Source: Shimwellia pseudoproteus
Lineage (GTDB): Bacteria > Pseudomonadota > Gammaproteobacteria > Enterobacterales > Enterobacteriaceae
Assembly: GCF_016415625.1 (NCBI RefSeq)
Contig: NZ_WBXP01000002.1
Coordinates: forward strand, 1 to 64,000
Direction of reading: 5' to 3'
DNA length: 64,000 nt
Positions 39,748-50,024 of this stretch are shown one piece after another. How positions within the stretch are numbered: position 1 is the first letter of the stretch; every line of letters starts with the position of its first letter. The position numbers and the translations under genes are program-made. Under the pieces are notes generated by a model. It was not told the origin of the DNA. It saw nothing but the letters and a program-made list of their open reading frames with translations, and ran no database searches.

Positions 39748-41145
39748 ATGAAGCGAATAAAGCATGAATTGCAGAGCCTGGTAAACCGTGGGGTGGACCG
39801 GCATCTGCGTTTGGCGGTCACCGGCCTGAGCCGCAGCGGCAAAACCGCGTTTATCACCGCGCTGGTTAATCAGCTGTTAAACGTACACAGCGGTGCCCGT
39901 TTACCGCTGCTGACGGCGGCCCGGGAGGAACGCCTGCTGGGGGTGAAACGCGTCCCGCAGCGGGATTTGGGGATCCCGCGCTTTACCTATGATGAAGGCA
40001 TCGCCCAGTTATTCGGTACCCCGCCTGCCTGGCCAACCCCCACCCGGGGGGTGAGCGAAATGCGCCTCGCGCTGCGTTATCGCTCATCAGACTCGCTGCT
40101 GCGACATTTTAAAGATACCTCCACCCTGTACCTGGAAATCGTTGATTACCCGGGGGAATGGCTGCTGGACCTGCCGATGCTGGCCCAGGATTATATCAGC
40201 TGGTCCCGGCAGATGACCGGGCTATTACAGGGCCAGCGGGGGGAATGGTCCGCCACATGGCGCGAGCTGAGCGCCGGGCTGGACCCGTTTGCCCCGGCGG
40301 ACGAAAACCGCCTGGCGGCCATTGCTCAGGCCTGGGCCGATTATTTGCACACCTGCAAGCAGCAGGGCATGCACTTTATTCAGCCGGGCCGTTTTGTGCT
40401 GCCGGGGGAACTGGCGGGGGCCCCGGTGCTGCAATTCTTCCCCTGGCCGGACGTTGACGCCACCGGCGAGTCAAAACTCGCCCGGGCAGATAAACACAGC
40501 AACATCGGGATGCTGCGCGATAGGTTTAGCTGGTATTGCGAGCATGTAGTGAAAGGATTTTACCGGGACCATTTCTTACGCTTCGACCGGCAAATTGTGC
40601 TGGTTGACTGCTTACAGCCCCTTAACAGCGGCCCACAAGCCTTTAACGATATGCGCCTGGCGCTGACGCAGCTGATGCAAAGTTTTCATTACGGCCAGCG
40701 CACGCTCTTTCGCCGGTTATTCTCCCCGGTGATTGATAAGCTGCTGTTTGCCGCCACCAAAGCCGATCACATTACCCTCGATCAACATGCCAATATGGTT
40801 TCACTGCTTCAGCAACTGGTCCAGGACGCCTGGCAGAATGCCGCCTTTGAAGGTATCACCATGGACTGTATGGGGCTGGCGTCGATTCAGGCCACCGAGA
40901 GTGGCCTGGTGGATGTGAACGGTGAAAAAATCCCCGCCCTGCGCGGTAACCGGCTGAGTGACGGGGAGCCGATGACTTTTTATCCCGGTGAGGTCCCCGG
41001 CCGGTTGCCGGCCAGCAGTTTCTGGGATGCCCAGGGGTTTCAGTTTGAGGCCTTCCGCCCCCGGGTGATGGATGTGGATAGGCCATTGCCCCACATCCGT
41101 ATGGATGCCGCGATGGAATTTTTATTTGGAGATAAATTACGATGA
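39748..41145 (+). CDS. ycjX: YcjX, P-loop NTPase of the Psp regulon (DUF463)
   Basis: Predicted GTP/ATP-binding protein of 465 aa, family DUF463. Walker A is [10 protein letters not shown] at about residues 27-36; [19 protein letters not shown] resembles a switch II/Walker B region. In E. coli ycjX and ycjF are induced with psp, but the function is unknown. It starts 69 bp after pspD, with a small GC-rich hairpin between, and overlaps ycjF by 4 bp (ATGA). Confidence 0.93.
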   Translation: MKRIKHELQSLVNRGVDRHLRLAVTGLSRSGKTAFITALVNQLLNVHSGARLPLLTAAREERLLGVKRVPQRDLGIPRFTYDEGIAQLFGTPPAWPTPTRGVSEMRLALRYRSSDSLLRHFKDTSTLYLEIVDYPGEWLLDLPMLAQDYISWSRQMTGLLQGQRGEWSATWRELSAGLDPFAPADENRLAAIAQAWADYLHTCKQQGMHFIQPGRFVLPGELAGAPVLQFFPWPDVDATGESKLARADKHSNIGMLRDRFSWYCEHVVKGFYRDHFLRFDRQIVLVDCLQPLNSGPQAFNDMRLALTQLMQSFHYGQRTLFRRLFSPVIDKLLFAATKADHITLDQHANMVSLLQQLVQDAWQNAAFEGITMDCMGLASIQATESGLVDVNGEKIPALRGNRLSDGEPMTFYPGEVPGRLPASSFWDAQGFQFEAFRPRVMDVDRPLPHIRMDAAMEFLFGDKLR

Positions 41146-42203
41146 GCGAACCGATAAAACCCCGTATCGACTTCGCCCAGCCGCTGGACGTCGATACCGC
41201 GCCGGCTTACCAGCCCGCCCGGGATCTGAGCCGCGACGATACCCTTTTTGAACCGGCCCCCCAGGCCGGGCTCAGTGAACGGGACGACGACAGCGCCGAG
41301 GTGGTCATTGAACGGGCCCTGCGACCAAAACGCAGCCTGTGGCGGCGCATGGTTGGTGCCGGGCTGGCGGTGTTCGGGGTGAGCGTGGTTGGTCAGGGAA
41401 TACAGTGGGCCCATCACGCCTGGGTAACCCAGGACTGGGTCGCCATGGGGGGCTGTGCCGCCGGTGCGCTGATTATTGGTGCCGGGGTTGGCTCTGTGGC
41501 CACCGAGTGGCGGCGGTTATGGCGCCTGCGCCAGCGGGCCGAAGAGCGCGATCGCGGCCGCGAATTGCTGAGCAGCCACACCATTGGCCAGGGCAGGGTG
41601 TGGTGTGAAAAGCTGGCGGCCCAGGCCGGTCTTGATCAGGGCCACCCGGCGCTGCAGCGCTGGCATGCGGCGATTCATGAGACTCAAAACGACCGTGAAG
41701 TGGTCGAGCTATACGCCCGGCTGGTCCAGCCAGTGCTGGACAACCAGGCCCGCCGGGAGATTGGCCGCTCTGCCGCTGAATCCACCCTGATGATAGCCGT
41801 CAGCCCGCTGGCGCTAGTGGACATGGCGTTTATTGCCTGGCGCAACCTGCGACTGATTAACCGCATTGCCACCCTGTATGGCATTGAACTGGGCTACTAC
41901 AGCCGCATCCGGCTATTCCGCCTGGTATTGCTCAATATCGCTTTTGCCGGCGCCAGCGAGCTGGTGCGCGAGGTGGGAATGGACTGGATGTCCCAGGACG
42001 TGGCGGCGAAAATATCTGCCCGGGCGGCTCAGGGCATTGGTGCAGGCTTGCTGACCGCGCGCCTGGGGATCAAAGCCATGGAGTTGTGCCGTCCGCTTCC
42101 CTGGCTGGACGATGACAAGCCGCGGCTGGGGGATTTTCGCACCCAGTTGCTGAGCCAGTTAAAAGAGACGCTGCAAAAAGGCAAAGGGGTGGCGAACCGT
42201 TAA
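41142..42203 (+). CDS. ycjF: YcjF, inner-membrane protein (DUF697)
   Basis: Membrane protein of 353 aa of the UPF0283/DUF697 family. The first 65 residues are hydrophilic and acidic; two membrane segments lie at about 70-92 and 100-120, and further hydrophobic stretches occur near 210-265. It is translationally coupled to ycjX. Its biochemical role is unknown; membrane-stress response is inferred from the conserved neighbourhood. Confidence 0.92.
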   Translation: MSEPIKPRIDFAQPLDVDTAPAYQPARDLSRDDTLFEPAPQAGLSERDDDSAEVVIERALRPKRSLWRRMVGAGLAVFGVSVVGQGIQWAHHAWVTQDWVAMGGCAAGALIIGAGVGSVATEWRRLWRLRQRAEERDRGRELLSSHTIGQGRVWCEKLAAQAGLDQGHPALQRWHAAIHETQNDREVVELYARLVQPVLDNQARREIGRSAAESTLMIAVSPLALVDMAFIAWRNLRLINRIATLYGIELGYYSRIRLFRLVLLNIAFAGASELVREVGMDWMSQDVAAKISARAAQGIGAGLLTARLGIKAMELCRPLPWLDDDKPRLGDFRTQLLSQLKETLQKGKGVANR

Positions 42204-42250
42204 CCTCAGGGGGGAAATATGTCAACAAACTGACTATTTCCCCAGCAAAC

Positions 42251-42268
42251 TGTCAATGATTGTTGACA
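42251..42268 (+). promoter_or_regulatory. TyrR box upstream of tyrR
   Basis: TGTCAA-TGATTG-TTGACA is a perfect 6+6 inverted repeat with six bases between, matching the TyrR box form TGTAAA-N6-TTTACA. It lies 80 bp upstream of the tyrR start, fitting autoregulation. A weaker half-like box (TGTCAACAAACTGAC) lies about 30 bp further upstream. Confidence 0.82.
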
Positions 42269-42347
42269 GATCACTTCTGAAGCGCCGGGAAGTGGGGTAT
42301 CATTCCCCCTCCGAAATGTTGCTTTTCTGTAAGTGAAGGTCACCGCC

Positions 42348-43889
42348 ATGCGTCTGGAAGTCATCTGTGAGGACCGCCTTGGTCTGACCCGCGAATTACT
42401 CGATCTCCTGGTGTTGCGGGGGATCGATCTGCGCGGGATTGAAATTGATCCTGTTGGGCGAATTTATCTTAATTTTGCCTCCCTCGATTTTGGTATTTTC
42501 AGTAATCTGATGGCTGAGATCCGCCGCATTCCCGGCGTTGCGGATGTCCGCACCGTGCTCTGGATGCCTTCCGAACGTGAACACCGGGCGTTAAGTGCGC
42601 TGCTGCAGGCGCTGCCGGAACCGGTGTTTTCTATTGATATGAAAGGCCGGGTAGAGCTGGCGAACCAGGCGAGCTGCGCCTTGTTTGGTATGGACAGTGA
42701 CAAGCTGCGCCACCACAGCGCCGCCGGGCTGATCGGCAGCTTCAATTTCAGCCGCTGGCTGGAGAGCGCCCACGAACTGCCCCACAGCGAACACGTGGTG
42801 ATTAACAGCCACAATTTCCTGATGGAGATAACGCCGGTTCACCTGACCGATGAAGACAGCAGCAACGTGCTGGCCGGGGCAGTAGTGATGTTGCGTTCCA
42901 CCGCCCGTATGGGCCAGCAGCTACAGGACCTGAGCGAGCGCGATCTCGGCGCCTTTGATCAGGTGGTGGCGGTAAGCCCGCGAATGCACCAGTTAGTGGA
43001 GCAGGCCCGTAAGCTGGCGCTGCTCAATGTTCCTTTGCTGATCACCGGTGAAACCGGGACCGGTAAAGATCTGCTGGCCCACGCCTGCCATCTGGCCAGC
43101 ACCCGCTCCCGTAAGCCTTACCTGGCCCTGAACTGCGCGTCGATCCCGGAGAACGACGTGGAAAGTGAGCTGTTCGGCCACGCCCGGGAAGGGAAAAAGG
43201 GCTTTTTTGAACAGGCAAACGGTGGCTCGGTACTGCTGGATGAAATTGGCGAAATGTCCCCGGGGATGCAGACTAAACTGCTGCGCTTCCTCAATGACGG
43301 CACCTTCCGCCGGGTGGGGGAAGATCATGAGGTACACGTCGATGTGCGGGTGATCTGCGCGACCCAGAAGAACCTGATAGAGCTGGTGCAAAAAGGGCAG
43401 TTCCGGGAGGATCTGTACTACCGCCTCAATGTCCTGACACTCAATTTACCGCCGCTGCGGGAGCGTACTCAGGACATTATCCCGCTCACCGAGCTGTTTG
43501 TGGCCCGCTTTGCCGATGAACAAGGGGTGCCTTGCCCGAAACTGTCCCCGGAGCTGGGGAGTGTGCTGGGTCGCTATAGCTGGCCGGGGAACGTCCGCCA
43601 GCTGAAAAATACCCTGTACCGGGCGCTGACCCAACTGGAAGGGTATGAACTGCGGCCCCAGGATATTCTGCTGCCGGATTTTGATACCGCCACGTTGCCG
43701 GTCAGTGAAGATGCGATGGAAGGCTCCCTGGATGATATTACCCGGCGTTTTGAAAGCTCGGTGCTCACCCAGTTGTACCGCTCATATCCCAGTACCCGTA
43801 AGCTGGCAAAACGGCTGGGCGTCTCCCATACCGCCATTGCTAACAAACTGCGTGAGTATGGCCTGAGCCAGAAGAAAAGCGACAGTTAA
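42348..43889 (+). CDS. tyrR: TyrR, regulator of aromatic amino acid genes
   Basis: Transcription factor of 513 aa, as in E. coli, that represses or activates aromatic biosynthesis and transport genes with Tyr, Phe or Trp. An N-terminal ACT domain (about 1-75) and a PAS domain (about 80-190) precede an AAA+ domain (about 205-430; Walker A GETGTGKD, Walker B GGSVLLDEIGE). The sigma-54 contact loop is replaced (FGHAREGKKGFF instead of GAFTGA), as expected for sigma-70-dependent TyrR. The C-terminal HTH is STRKLAKRLGVSHTAIANKLREY. The ATG at 42348 matches the family start MRLEVICEDRLG. Confidence 0.97.
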   Translation: MRLEVICEDRLGLTRELLDLLVLRGIDLRGIEIDPVGRIYLNFASLDFGIFSNLMAEIRRIPGVADVRTVLWMPSEREHRALSALLQALPEPVFSIDMKGRVELANQASCALFGMDSDKLRHHSAAGLIGSFNFSRWLESAHELPHSEHVVINSHNFLMEITPVHLTDEDSSNVLAGAVVMLRSTARMGQQLQDLSERDLGAFDQVVAVSPRMHQLVEQARKLALLNVPLLITGETGTGKDLLAHACHLASTRSRKPYLALNCASIPENDVESELFGHAREGKKGFFEQANGGSVLLDEIGEMSPGMQTKLLRFLNDGTFRRVGEDHEVHVDVRVICATQKNLIELVQKGQFREDLYYRLNVLTLNLPPLRERTQDIIPLTELFVARFADEQGVPCPKLSPELGSVLGRYSWPGNVRQLKNTLYRALTQLEGYELRPQDILLPDFDTATLPVSEDAMEGSLDDITRRFESSVLTQLYRSYPSTRKLAKRLGVSHTAIANKLREYGLSQKKSDS

Positions 43890-43907
43890 CCGGCCAATAA
43901 ATAACAT

Positions 43908-43937
43908 GCCCCCGCCATCCGGCGGGGGCTTTTTTTA
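43908..43937 (+). terminator. tyrR terminator
   Basis: GCCCCCGCC pairs with GGCGGGGGC around ATCC and is followed by seven T. It stands between the convergent tyrR and tynA genes. Confidence 0.9.
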
Positions 43938-43951
43938 TGGCGGCGGGCGGG

Positions 43952-46237
43952 TTATTTCTGCGCTGCGGGTTTCCCGGCCTGGTTGAGGGTCGGGGTTTCG
44001 TTAAAGAAGTTCCACGGTTTTAGCAGGGCGTGTACCCACTCGGTCGGCATAATCGGCCACTCTTCGGCCCGGGCCACATGGGTGGTCCCGGTGGTTATCC
44101 ATACCACGTTGTCACTGTTTTCCAGGGACTGGTTATCGCTGCTGAATGCCCCCAGCCCGGTATCGTGCGCCGAACGGTTAGGGTACTTGCCTTCCGGGTA
44201 ACGCTCATCCGGGTTATAGCGGGTCACCCACAGTTGTTTATCCATAAAACTCAGGCGGTGATAAATCCACTCGTCCTTGCCAAAGTTGGCCCCTTTGGCC
44301 ACCGGATGGGTTCCGCCGGCATAAGGGATAATTTGGTAAGAAACCGGGTTACCCATGCGGTTTTCTTTATTGGGGTTACTCAGCAGCCGGATGGTGCCCG
44401 GGTCAAACTTACTGGCCGCCTCTTGCTCGGTGTTAATATCATACTGGTTGATCTGCATGGTGCTGGTGCGCGGGCCGCCAGCGGTGTTGGGTTTGACGAC
44501 CGGGTCCATGGCCACCAGGCTGTTATTCTCCCCGTCGACGTCTAAATCGAGGCGGAAGTTATAAATATGCTGGTGGGTGGTGCCGACAATATTATGGTCG
44601 ATTAGCGTACCGTAACGGGTGTCGTCTTTGGCGCTGGGATCGTGCATGGTTTTGGCATTGACGCCTTTCACCGCTTCGATACCGGTGGCCCCGGCATCAA
44701 TACCGATGGCGCCGTTATCGTGGAAGATCCAGTCAAAGATATAGTCATAGTTGCCTACCGTGCTTATCCAGCGCACCACCAGTTCACGGCGTTCGGTGCT
44801 GACATTCGGCTGGCCCATTTCCTGGTGTTTAAATTCCGGCCCGGCATAGCGCTCAAAAATAGCAATTGCCCGGGGAATAGTGGTGGGCTTACCGGTGTAG
44901 TCGGCAATGGTTTCATCCAGCAGCACCGCATTCTGCGGCGCGTCGGTCCCCCGGGCGATAGGTGAGGTCAGGGTCCCCATCCCGTAGTCGCCGGAGTCCA
45001 GATAGGCTTTGAAGTACCAGCCAACATCCGGGTCACCGTAAGGCACAATCATACCGCCGAGGGAGCCTTCATACATGATTTTGCGTTTGGTGCCATTGTC
45101 GTTCCAGGTCACGGTAGAGAGAATCGGCCCGACCCGGGAGTCCAGCCGCAGGTGAAAGTCCCAGTTTCCCCAGTGGATCATGTCACCGGTAATAGTGTAG
45201 TTTTTCCCTTCCGGCTCAATAATTTGCAGCGGTTTGATCGCCGGGGCCGTGCGGTCACGGCCATCATAAGGGCGCGGCGCCATCGGCACCGGTACCACGG
45301 CACCTTCTTCTATCTTGATGATTTTCTTCTGTTCCAGGTCGACCACCGCCACCAGGTTCTCAATCGGGTGCGCCCAGTAGTTGCCGTCACCGGTATCCAG
45401 ATAGCTGACCACTTTCAGCAGGCGCTGATCCTGGCTCAGGCCGTCTTTTCCGTCAAAATAGCCGACTGTCAGCGGGGTGGTTATCACTTTTTTGGTATCG
45501 GTTATCCCGTGTTTTTTCAGGGCCGCCGCGAACTCGGCGCTGTTATTGATAATCTCCTGTACGCTGGCGAAGTCATCGATCAGCACCATCCCCTGGGCGT
45601 CTTTCCGGGGTGTCCAGGAGAGCACTTTCTTGTTTTGCAGGTCGACAACACTTTCCACCACGTGGATGCCGTCCAGCATTGTCACGCGGGCCTGGCGCGG
45701 GGCGCTCACCGGCTGGCCGCCAATAACAAAATTCCATACTTGATCTTTTGGCGGCTCGCGCAGGGAGATCTCGGTAAAACGCATGGCGGGTTTAAAATCC
45801 GGCGCCGATTTCACGGTTGCTACCGCCTCGGCAATTTCCTGAGCGGTAAGGGCGTTGAGCGGATGCGGTTTCTTCTCCACCTGGAAGGTCTGGTCAAGGC
45901 CAGACTGGAAGACCTCATTAATAAACCCATCGCCAATCCAGGCCTGGTTATGTTTCATCACCACCGGCACCTGCAGCTTCAGCGGCTTACCATTCACCAT
46001 GGCGGTGGTGGCATTCGGTTTGACCTTCACATAAGCGCCATCTTTGCTGATGGTGTACATCCCGGCGTAACTGTCCCACTGAACGTCAGCGCCAAAATCC
46101 GCCAGGGTTTTGGCCATCGGTACCATATGGGCCTCGCCGCCGTGGGCCTGTGCCCCGGGCTGCCAGGCGGTGGATATCAGCGCCATGGCCAGGGCCAGTG
46201 CGGTTTTACGGGGGGAAAATAAACGCGTCATTGCCAT
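43952..46237 (-). CDS. tynA: periplasmic copper amine oxidase (tyramine/phenylethylamine oxidase)
   Basis: Oxidises primary aromatic amines such as 2-phenylethylamine and tyramine to aldehydes, ammonia and hydrogen peroxide in the periplasm; 761 aa (E. coli 757). A signal peptide ends near AQA before HGGEAHMVPM. The tyrosine in VGNYDYIFDW is the one converted to topaquinone, and HQHIYNFRLDLDVDG holds copper-binding histidines. The start at 46237 is preferred because AGAGG lies 6 bases upstream; ATGs at 46240 and 46231 are close alternatives. It converges with tyrR. The aldehyde dehydrogenase gene feaB and the activator gene feaR are not in the window. Confidence 0.96.
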   Translation of the reverse strand: MAMTRLFSPRKTALALAMALISTAWQPGAQAHGGEAHMVPMAKTLADFGADVQWDSYAGMYTISKDGAYVKVKPNATTAMVNGKPLKLQVPVVMKHNQAWIGDGFINEVFQSGLDQTFQVEKKPHPLNALTAQEIAEAVATVKSAPDFKPAMRFTEISLREPPKDQVWNFVIGGQPVSAPRQARVTMLDGIHVVESVVDLQNKKVLSWTPRKDAQGMVLIDDFASVQEIINNSAEFAAALKKHGITDTKKVITTPLTVGYFDGKDGLSQDQRLLKVVSYLDTGDGNYWAHPIENLVAVVDLEQKKIIKIEEGAVVPVPMAPRPYDGRDRTAPAIKPLQIIEPEGKNYTITGDMIHWGNWDFHLRLDSRVGPILSTVTWNDNGTKRKIMYEGSLGGMIVPYGDPDVGWYFKAYLDSGDYGMGTLTSPIARGTDAPQNAVLLDETIADYTGKPTTIPRAIAIFERYAGPEFKHQEMGQPNVSTERRELVVRWISTVGNYDYIFDWIFHDNGAIGIDAGATGIEAVKGVNAKTMHDPSAKDDTRYGTLIDHNIVGTTHQHIYNFRLDLDVDGENNSLVAMDPVVKPNTAGGPRTSTMQINQYDINTEQEAASKFDPGTIRLLSNPNKENRMGNPVSYQIIPYAGGTHPVAKGANFGKDEWIYHRLSFMDKQLWVTRYNPDERYPEGKYPNRSAHDTGLGAFSSDNQSLENSDNVVWITTGTTHVARAEEWPIMPTEWVHALLKPWNFFNETPTLNQAGKPAAQK

Positions 46238-46277
46238 CATTAACCTCTGCCGGAAACATTGTTGTTATGGGTGTTCA

Positions 46278-46296
46278 GCTATGGTTTCACCATAGC
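46278..46296. promoter_or_regulatory. palindrome upstream of tynA
   Basis: GCTATGG-TTTCA-CCATAGC is a perfect 7-bp inverted repeat about 40 bp upstream of tynA. It could be an operator in the tynA promoter region or a leader hairpin. No known regulator was matched. Confidence 0.4.
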
Positions 46297-46390
46297 AACC
46301 GGGAACAGGGAACGGTTTGTCTGGCTCTGCCAGGTCGTTTGTCCACTGTGCCATCCGGATAAAACCGCGATCTGGCGCGGTCACTGGCCA

Positions 46391-46417
46391 CAAAAAAACC
46401 GGGGCAGGCCCCGGTTT
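46391..46417 (-). terminator. paaZ terminator
   Basis: AAACCGGGGC pairs with GCCCCGGTTT around a 2-base loop; on the minus strand it is followed by a run of seven T. It stands 27 bp behind the paaZ stop and before the tynA promoter. Confidence 0.88.
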
Positions 46418-46443
46418 GCTGCTGTGCCGCTAAGCGTTCCCGA

Positions 46444-48492
46444 TCAGTGAGCCGGGAAATCACCGTGCTGGCGGGCCACCAGGGTGAGGATCGAGTAGAG
46501 CGCCACCGTTTGCTGGTGCTGGTTAATGATGCCCACATCCCACTCCACCACGCCGACCGGGCGGTCCTCAGGACTTTTTTGTACCTTGGCGGTTTTACGT
46601 TTGCAGGTCAGGCGGACCTGGATGGTATCGCCAATCTTCACCGGTTCAATAAAGCGCAGGTTTTCCATACCGTAGTTGGCAATCACCGGGCCGACCCCGG
46701 CATCCACAAACAGCCCGGCGGCGGCAGAGACCACAAAATAGCCGTGGGCAACGCGCTCGCCGAACAGCGAATCGGCAGCGCCGATCACGTCGGTATGGGC
46801 ATAGAAGTGGTCACCGCTCAGGGCGGCGAAGTTGACAATGTCCGCTTCGGTAATGGTTCTGCGCCGGGTGAGCAGGCTATCCCCGGTGTTGAGGGTTTCA
46901 AAATATTTGCGGAACGGGTGGACAACATCCTCGTTAACCCGGGCGCCGCGTACCCATTGCTGGCTGATGGCGGCCAGCATCGACGGGCTGCCCTGAATCG
47001 CGGTGCGCTGCATATAGTGCTTGATGGCGCGCAGGCCGCCCAGTTCCTCGCCACCCCCGGCCCGGCCTGGCCCGCCGTGCACCAGTAACGGCAGCGGTGA
47101 ACCGTGGCCGGTGGATTCTGCGCCAGAGGCCTGGTTAAGAATCTGCACCCGGCCGTGGGCCCGGGCGGCCCCGACAATAAAGTGCCGGGCGGTTGCTTCA
47201 CTGGCGGTGACCAGAGTGGCCACCAGGCTACCTTCCCCGGCTCTTGCCAGCGCCATGGCGTGATCGTGATCGCGATAAGGCATCAGGGTGGCCACCGGGC
47301 CAAACGCCTCCAGGGCATGTACCGCCGGGGTTTCGTCCGGCTGCGGGCACCAGAGCAGGGTCACCGGGAAGAAGGCGCCGGGCTGGTTGCTATCCGCCTT
47401 GCCCCCCAGCAGCACCTGGCAACCGGCATCCACCAGCGCGTTGACTTTCTGCTGCACATCGTCCCGCTGCTCCGTGCTGATCAGCGCCCCCATTTTGATC
47501 CCTTCCTGGGCCGGATCGCCCACTGCGACACTGCGCAGTCTGGCGATCAGCGCCTGTTCTACGTCGGTGACCCGGGCCGCCGGGACCATGATCCGGCGGA
47601 TTGCGGTACATTTTTGGCCCGCTTTAGCGGTTATCTCCCGGGCCACTTCGCGAATAAACAGCGCGAACTCCGGCTGGTCGGTGGTCACATCCTCCGCCAG
47701 CACGCAGCAGTTTAACGAGTCCGCCTCCATGGTGAAGGGCACCGAGCGTTTCACCAGGTTAGGGTGGCATTTGAGTTTCTGGCCGGTAGCGGCGGACCCG
47801 GTAAAGGTCACCACATCTTGCTCATCAAGGTTATCCAGTAGATCCCCGGCGCCGCCGCAAATCAGGCTGATTGCGCCATCCGGCAGCAGGCCGCTGTCGA
47901 CCATGGATTTAACCATTGCCTGGGTGAGCTGGGCACTGGCGGTGCCCGGTTTGACAATGGCGGCCATCCCCGCAAGCCAGGTGGGGGCCAGTTTTTCCAG
48001 CATTCCCCAGCACGGGAAATTGAACGCATTAATATGCACCGCCACGCCGGATTTAGCGGTCAGCACGTGGCGGGCGGCAAACTCCCCCTGTTTTGACAGC
48101 GGGATCAGTTCATCTTCTGGCCACAGGACATCATCCGGTAATTCGCGATTACCCAGCCCGGCGTAGGCGAACAGGGTGCCGATACCCCCTTCGATATCGA
48201 CCCAGCTGTCTGCCCGGGTGGCACCGGTTTCGGCAGAAATCGCATAGAAGCTCTCTTTTTGCGCCAGCAGGTGTTTTGCCAGCGCTTTCAGCATGGCGGC
48301 GCGCTGGACAAATGTCATGGCACTCAGGGCGGTACTGCCGTGCTGCACCGCGTAGCGACGGGCTGCCGCCATATCCAGACCCTGGCTGGTGACCGCCCAC
48401 AGCGGGGCGCCGCTGATGGCGTGCCGAATGAGCCGGCCTTCACCCTGGCCGGTCTGCCAGGTGCCTTGTAACAAACTGGGCAATATCTGCAT
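46444..48492 (-). CDS. paaZ: PaaZ, bifunctional oxepin-CoA hydrolase / semialdehyde dehydrogenase
   Basis: Ring-opening enzyme of phenylacetate degradation; 682 aa (E. coli 681). The N-terminal aldehyde dehydrogenase domain (about 1-525) has [18 protein letters not shown], the catalytic Glu in FTMEADSLN and Cys in [11 protein letters not shown]. The C-terminal MaoC-like (R)-hydratase domain (about 540-682) has the Asp/His pair in [10 protein letters not shown]. It turns oxepin-CoA into 3-oxo-5,6-dehydrosuberyl-CoA. The start at 48492 follows GCGGAGAAG; the frame is open upstream without support. Divergent from paaA. Confidence 0.97.
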   Translation of the reverse strand: MQILPSLLQGTWQTGQGEGRLIRHAISGAPLWAVTSQGLDMAAARRYAVQHGSTALSAMTFVQRAAMLKALAKHLLAQKESFYAISAETGATRADSWVDIEGGIGTLFAYAGLGNRELPDDVLWPEDELIPLSKQGEFAARHVLTAKSGVAVHINAFNFPCWGMLEKLAPTWLAGMAAIVKPGTASAQLTQAMVKSMVDSGLLPDGAISLICGGAGDLLDNLDEQDVVTFTGSAATGQKLKCHPNLVKRSVPFTMEADSLNCCVLAEDVTTDQPEFALFIREVAREITAKAGQKCTAIRRIMVPAARVTDVEQALIARLRSVAVGDPAQEGIKMGALISTEQRDDVQQKVNALVDAGCQVLLGGKADSNQPGAFFPVTLLWCPQPDETPAVHALEAFGPVATLMPYRDHDHAMALARAGEGSLVATLVTASEATARHFIVGAARAHGRVQILNQASGAESTGHGSPLPLLVHGGPGRAGGGEELGGLRAIKHYMQRTAIQGSPSMLAAISQQWVRGARVNEDVVHPFRKYFETLNTGDSLLTRRRTITEADIVNFAALSGDHFYAHTDVIGAADSLFGERVAHGYFVVSAAAGLFVDAGVGPVIANYGMENLRFIEPVKIGDTIQVRLTCKRKTAKVQKSPEDRPVGVVEWDVGIINQHQQTVALYSILTLVARQHGDFPAH

Positions 48493-48782
48493 TGTTTTCT
48501 TCTCCGCTAACCACTTCGCTGTAATGATTAATTGTTTAATTTTTGAATCACAAAATGCAAGATTAAATTTAATCATTTATTAACAATGTGATGCGGATAA
48601 CTCGCCTTAATGTCATTAACTCATTGATTTAATACAACTCATAAGAATTTATCGTGATTTCCCTCACAAACGTTCAGGGGTGCCTTTGCTGTATTGGTTA
48701 ACATTGATGTAACTTTTAATTCATAAAGTGATTCACTTTTATTTTAATTTTTCGCAAAACTGGAATCATAAAAGGTGATGTC
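48493..48782. promoter_or_regulatory. paaZ/paaA divergent control region
   Basis: A 290-bp AT-rich gap. CGTGA-TTTCCC-TCACA at 48653-48668 is a close CRP site. GAATCACA at 48545-48552 (facing paaZ) and AAAGTGA-T-TCACTTT at 48725-48739 (facing paaA) share the GTGATTC core of known PaaX operators. IHF-like AT stretches are also present. In E. coli this pair of promoters is activated by CRP and IHF and repressed by PaaX. Confidence 0.6.
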
Positions 48783-49718
48783 GTGAGTGATGAACAGCAA
48801 CGCCGCTTTGACCAGCGTATAGCCAGTGATACGGCTATTGAGCCCCAGGACTGGATGCCGGATGCCTATCGCAAGACCCTGATCCGTCAGATTGGCCAGC
48901 ATGCCCACTCTGAAGTGGTTGGTATGTTGCCGGAAGGGAACTGGCTGACCCGCGCCCCGAGCCTGCGCCGTAAAGCCATTCTGCTGGCGAAAGTACAGGA
49001 TGAAGCCGGCCACGGCCTCTACCTCTACAGTGCGGCAGAGACCCTGGGCTGCGCCCGGGAAGATCTCTACCAGAAGATGCTCGATAACCAGATGAAGTAC
49101 TCCTCAATCTTCAACTATCCCACCCTGACCTGGGCCGATGTGCCGGTGATTGGCTGGCTGGTGGATGGCGCGGCCATTGTTAACCAGGTGGCCCTGTGCC
49201 GGACCTCCTACGGCCCTTACGCCCGGGCGATGGTGAAAATTTGCAAAGAAGAGAGTTTCCACCAGCGTCAGGGATATGAAGCCTGCACCGTGCTGGCTAA
49301 CGGCAGCGAGGCCCAGCGCCAGATGTTGCAGGACGCCATCAACCGCTTCTGGTGGCCGGCGCTGATGATGTTTGGCCCCAGTGATGACCAGTCGCCGAAC
49401 AGCGCCCGCAGCCTGGCGTGGAAAATCAAACTGCACTCTAACGATGAGCTGCGCCAGCGCTTTGTGGATAACACCGTACCGCAGGTTGAACTGCTGGGCA
49501 TGACAGTACCGGACCCGGCGCTCCAGTTTGACGAGGCCACCGGTCATTACCGCTTCGGCGAGATCGACTGGCAGGAGTTCAACCAGGTGATCGCCGGGCA
49601 GGGGATCTGTAATGAAGAGCGTCTGGCGGCGAAGCGTCAGGCATGGGAAGCCGGTGCCTGGGTGCGGGAAGCCGCCCTGGCATGGTCGGCAAAACAAGCA
49701 GCGCCAGACGCGGCGTGA
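48783..49718 (+). CDS. paaA: PaaA, phenylacetyl-CoA epoxidase catalytic subunit
   Basis: Di-iron oxygenase subunit of the PaaABCDE complex, which makes the 1,2-epoxide of phenylacetyl-CoA; 311 aa (E. coli 309). Iron-ligand helices are visible in [16 protein letters not shown] and in [14 protein letters not shown]. The GTG at 48783 is taken as start, since the only close ATG is followed by a stop; AAAGGTG lies just upstream. First gene of the paaABCDEFGHIJK operon. Confidence 0.96.
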   Translation: MSDEQQRRFDQRIASDTAIEPQDWMPDAYRKTLIRQIGQHAHSEVVGMLPEGNWLTRAPSLRRKAILLAKVQDEAGHGLYLYSAAETLGCAREDLYQKMLDNQMKYSSIFNYPTLTWADVPVIGWLVDGAAIVNQVALCRTSYGPYARAMVKICKEESFHQRQGYEACTVLANGSEAQRQMLQDAINRFWWPALMMFGPSDDQSPNSARSLAWKIKLHSNDELRQRFVDNTVPQVELLGMTVPDPALQFDEATGHYRFGEIDWQEFNQVIAGQGICNEERLAAKRQAWEAGAWVREAALAWSAKQAAPDAA

Positions 49719-49728
49719 GGAGAACACC

Positions 49729-50016
49729 ATGAGCAAAATTTACTGGCCGTTATATGAAGTGTTTGTGCGTAACAAACAGGGCTTATCCCACCGCCATGTG
49801 GGCAGCCTGCATGCCGCCGATGAACAAATGGCGCTGGAAAATGCCCGGGATGTCTACACCCGCCGCAGCGAAGGCTGCTCTATCTGGGTGGTGAAGGCCA
49901 GCGAGATAACCGCCTCCCAGCCGGAAGATCGCGGTGAATTTTTCGACCCGGCAGACACCAAAATCTACCGCCATCCGACCTTTTACACCCTGCCCGACGG
50001 CATTGAGCACATGTGA
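49729..50016 (+). CDS. paaB: PaaB, phenylacetyl-CoA epoxidase subunit
   Basis: Small subunit of 95 aa, as in E. coli, that helps hold the epoxidase complex together. It is nearly identical to the family pattern (YWPLYEVFVR, GLSHRHVGSLHAAD, GEFFDPADTKIYRHPTFYTLPDGIEHM). It starts 10 bp after paaA behind GAGGAGAA. Confidence 0.96.
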   Translation: MSKIYWPLYEVFVRNKQGLSHRHVGSLHAADEQMALENARDVYTRRSEGCSIWVVKASEITASQPEDRGEFFDPADTKIYRHPTFYTLPDGIEHM

Positions 50017-50024
50017 GGTTTCCC

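Noticed and set aside
45152..46222. Long open frame (356 codons) on the plus strand opposite tynA
   Set aside because: It mirrors codon phases of the well-supported tynA gene, has no family resemblance, and high-GC genes often leave open antisense frames.
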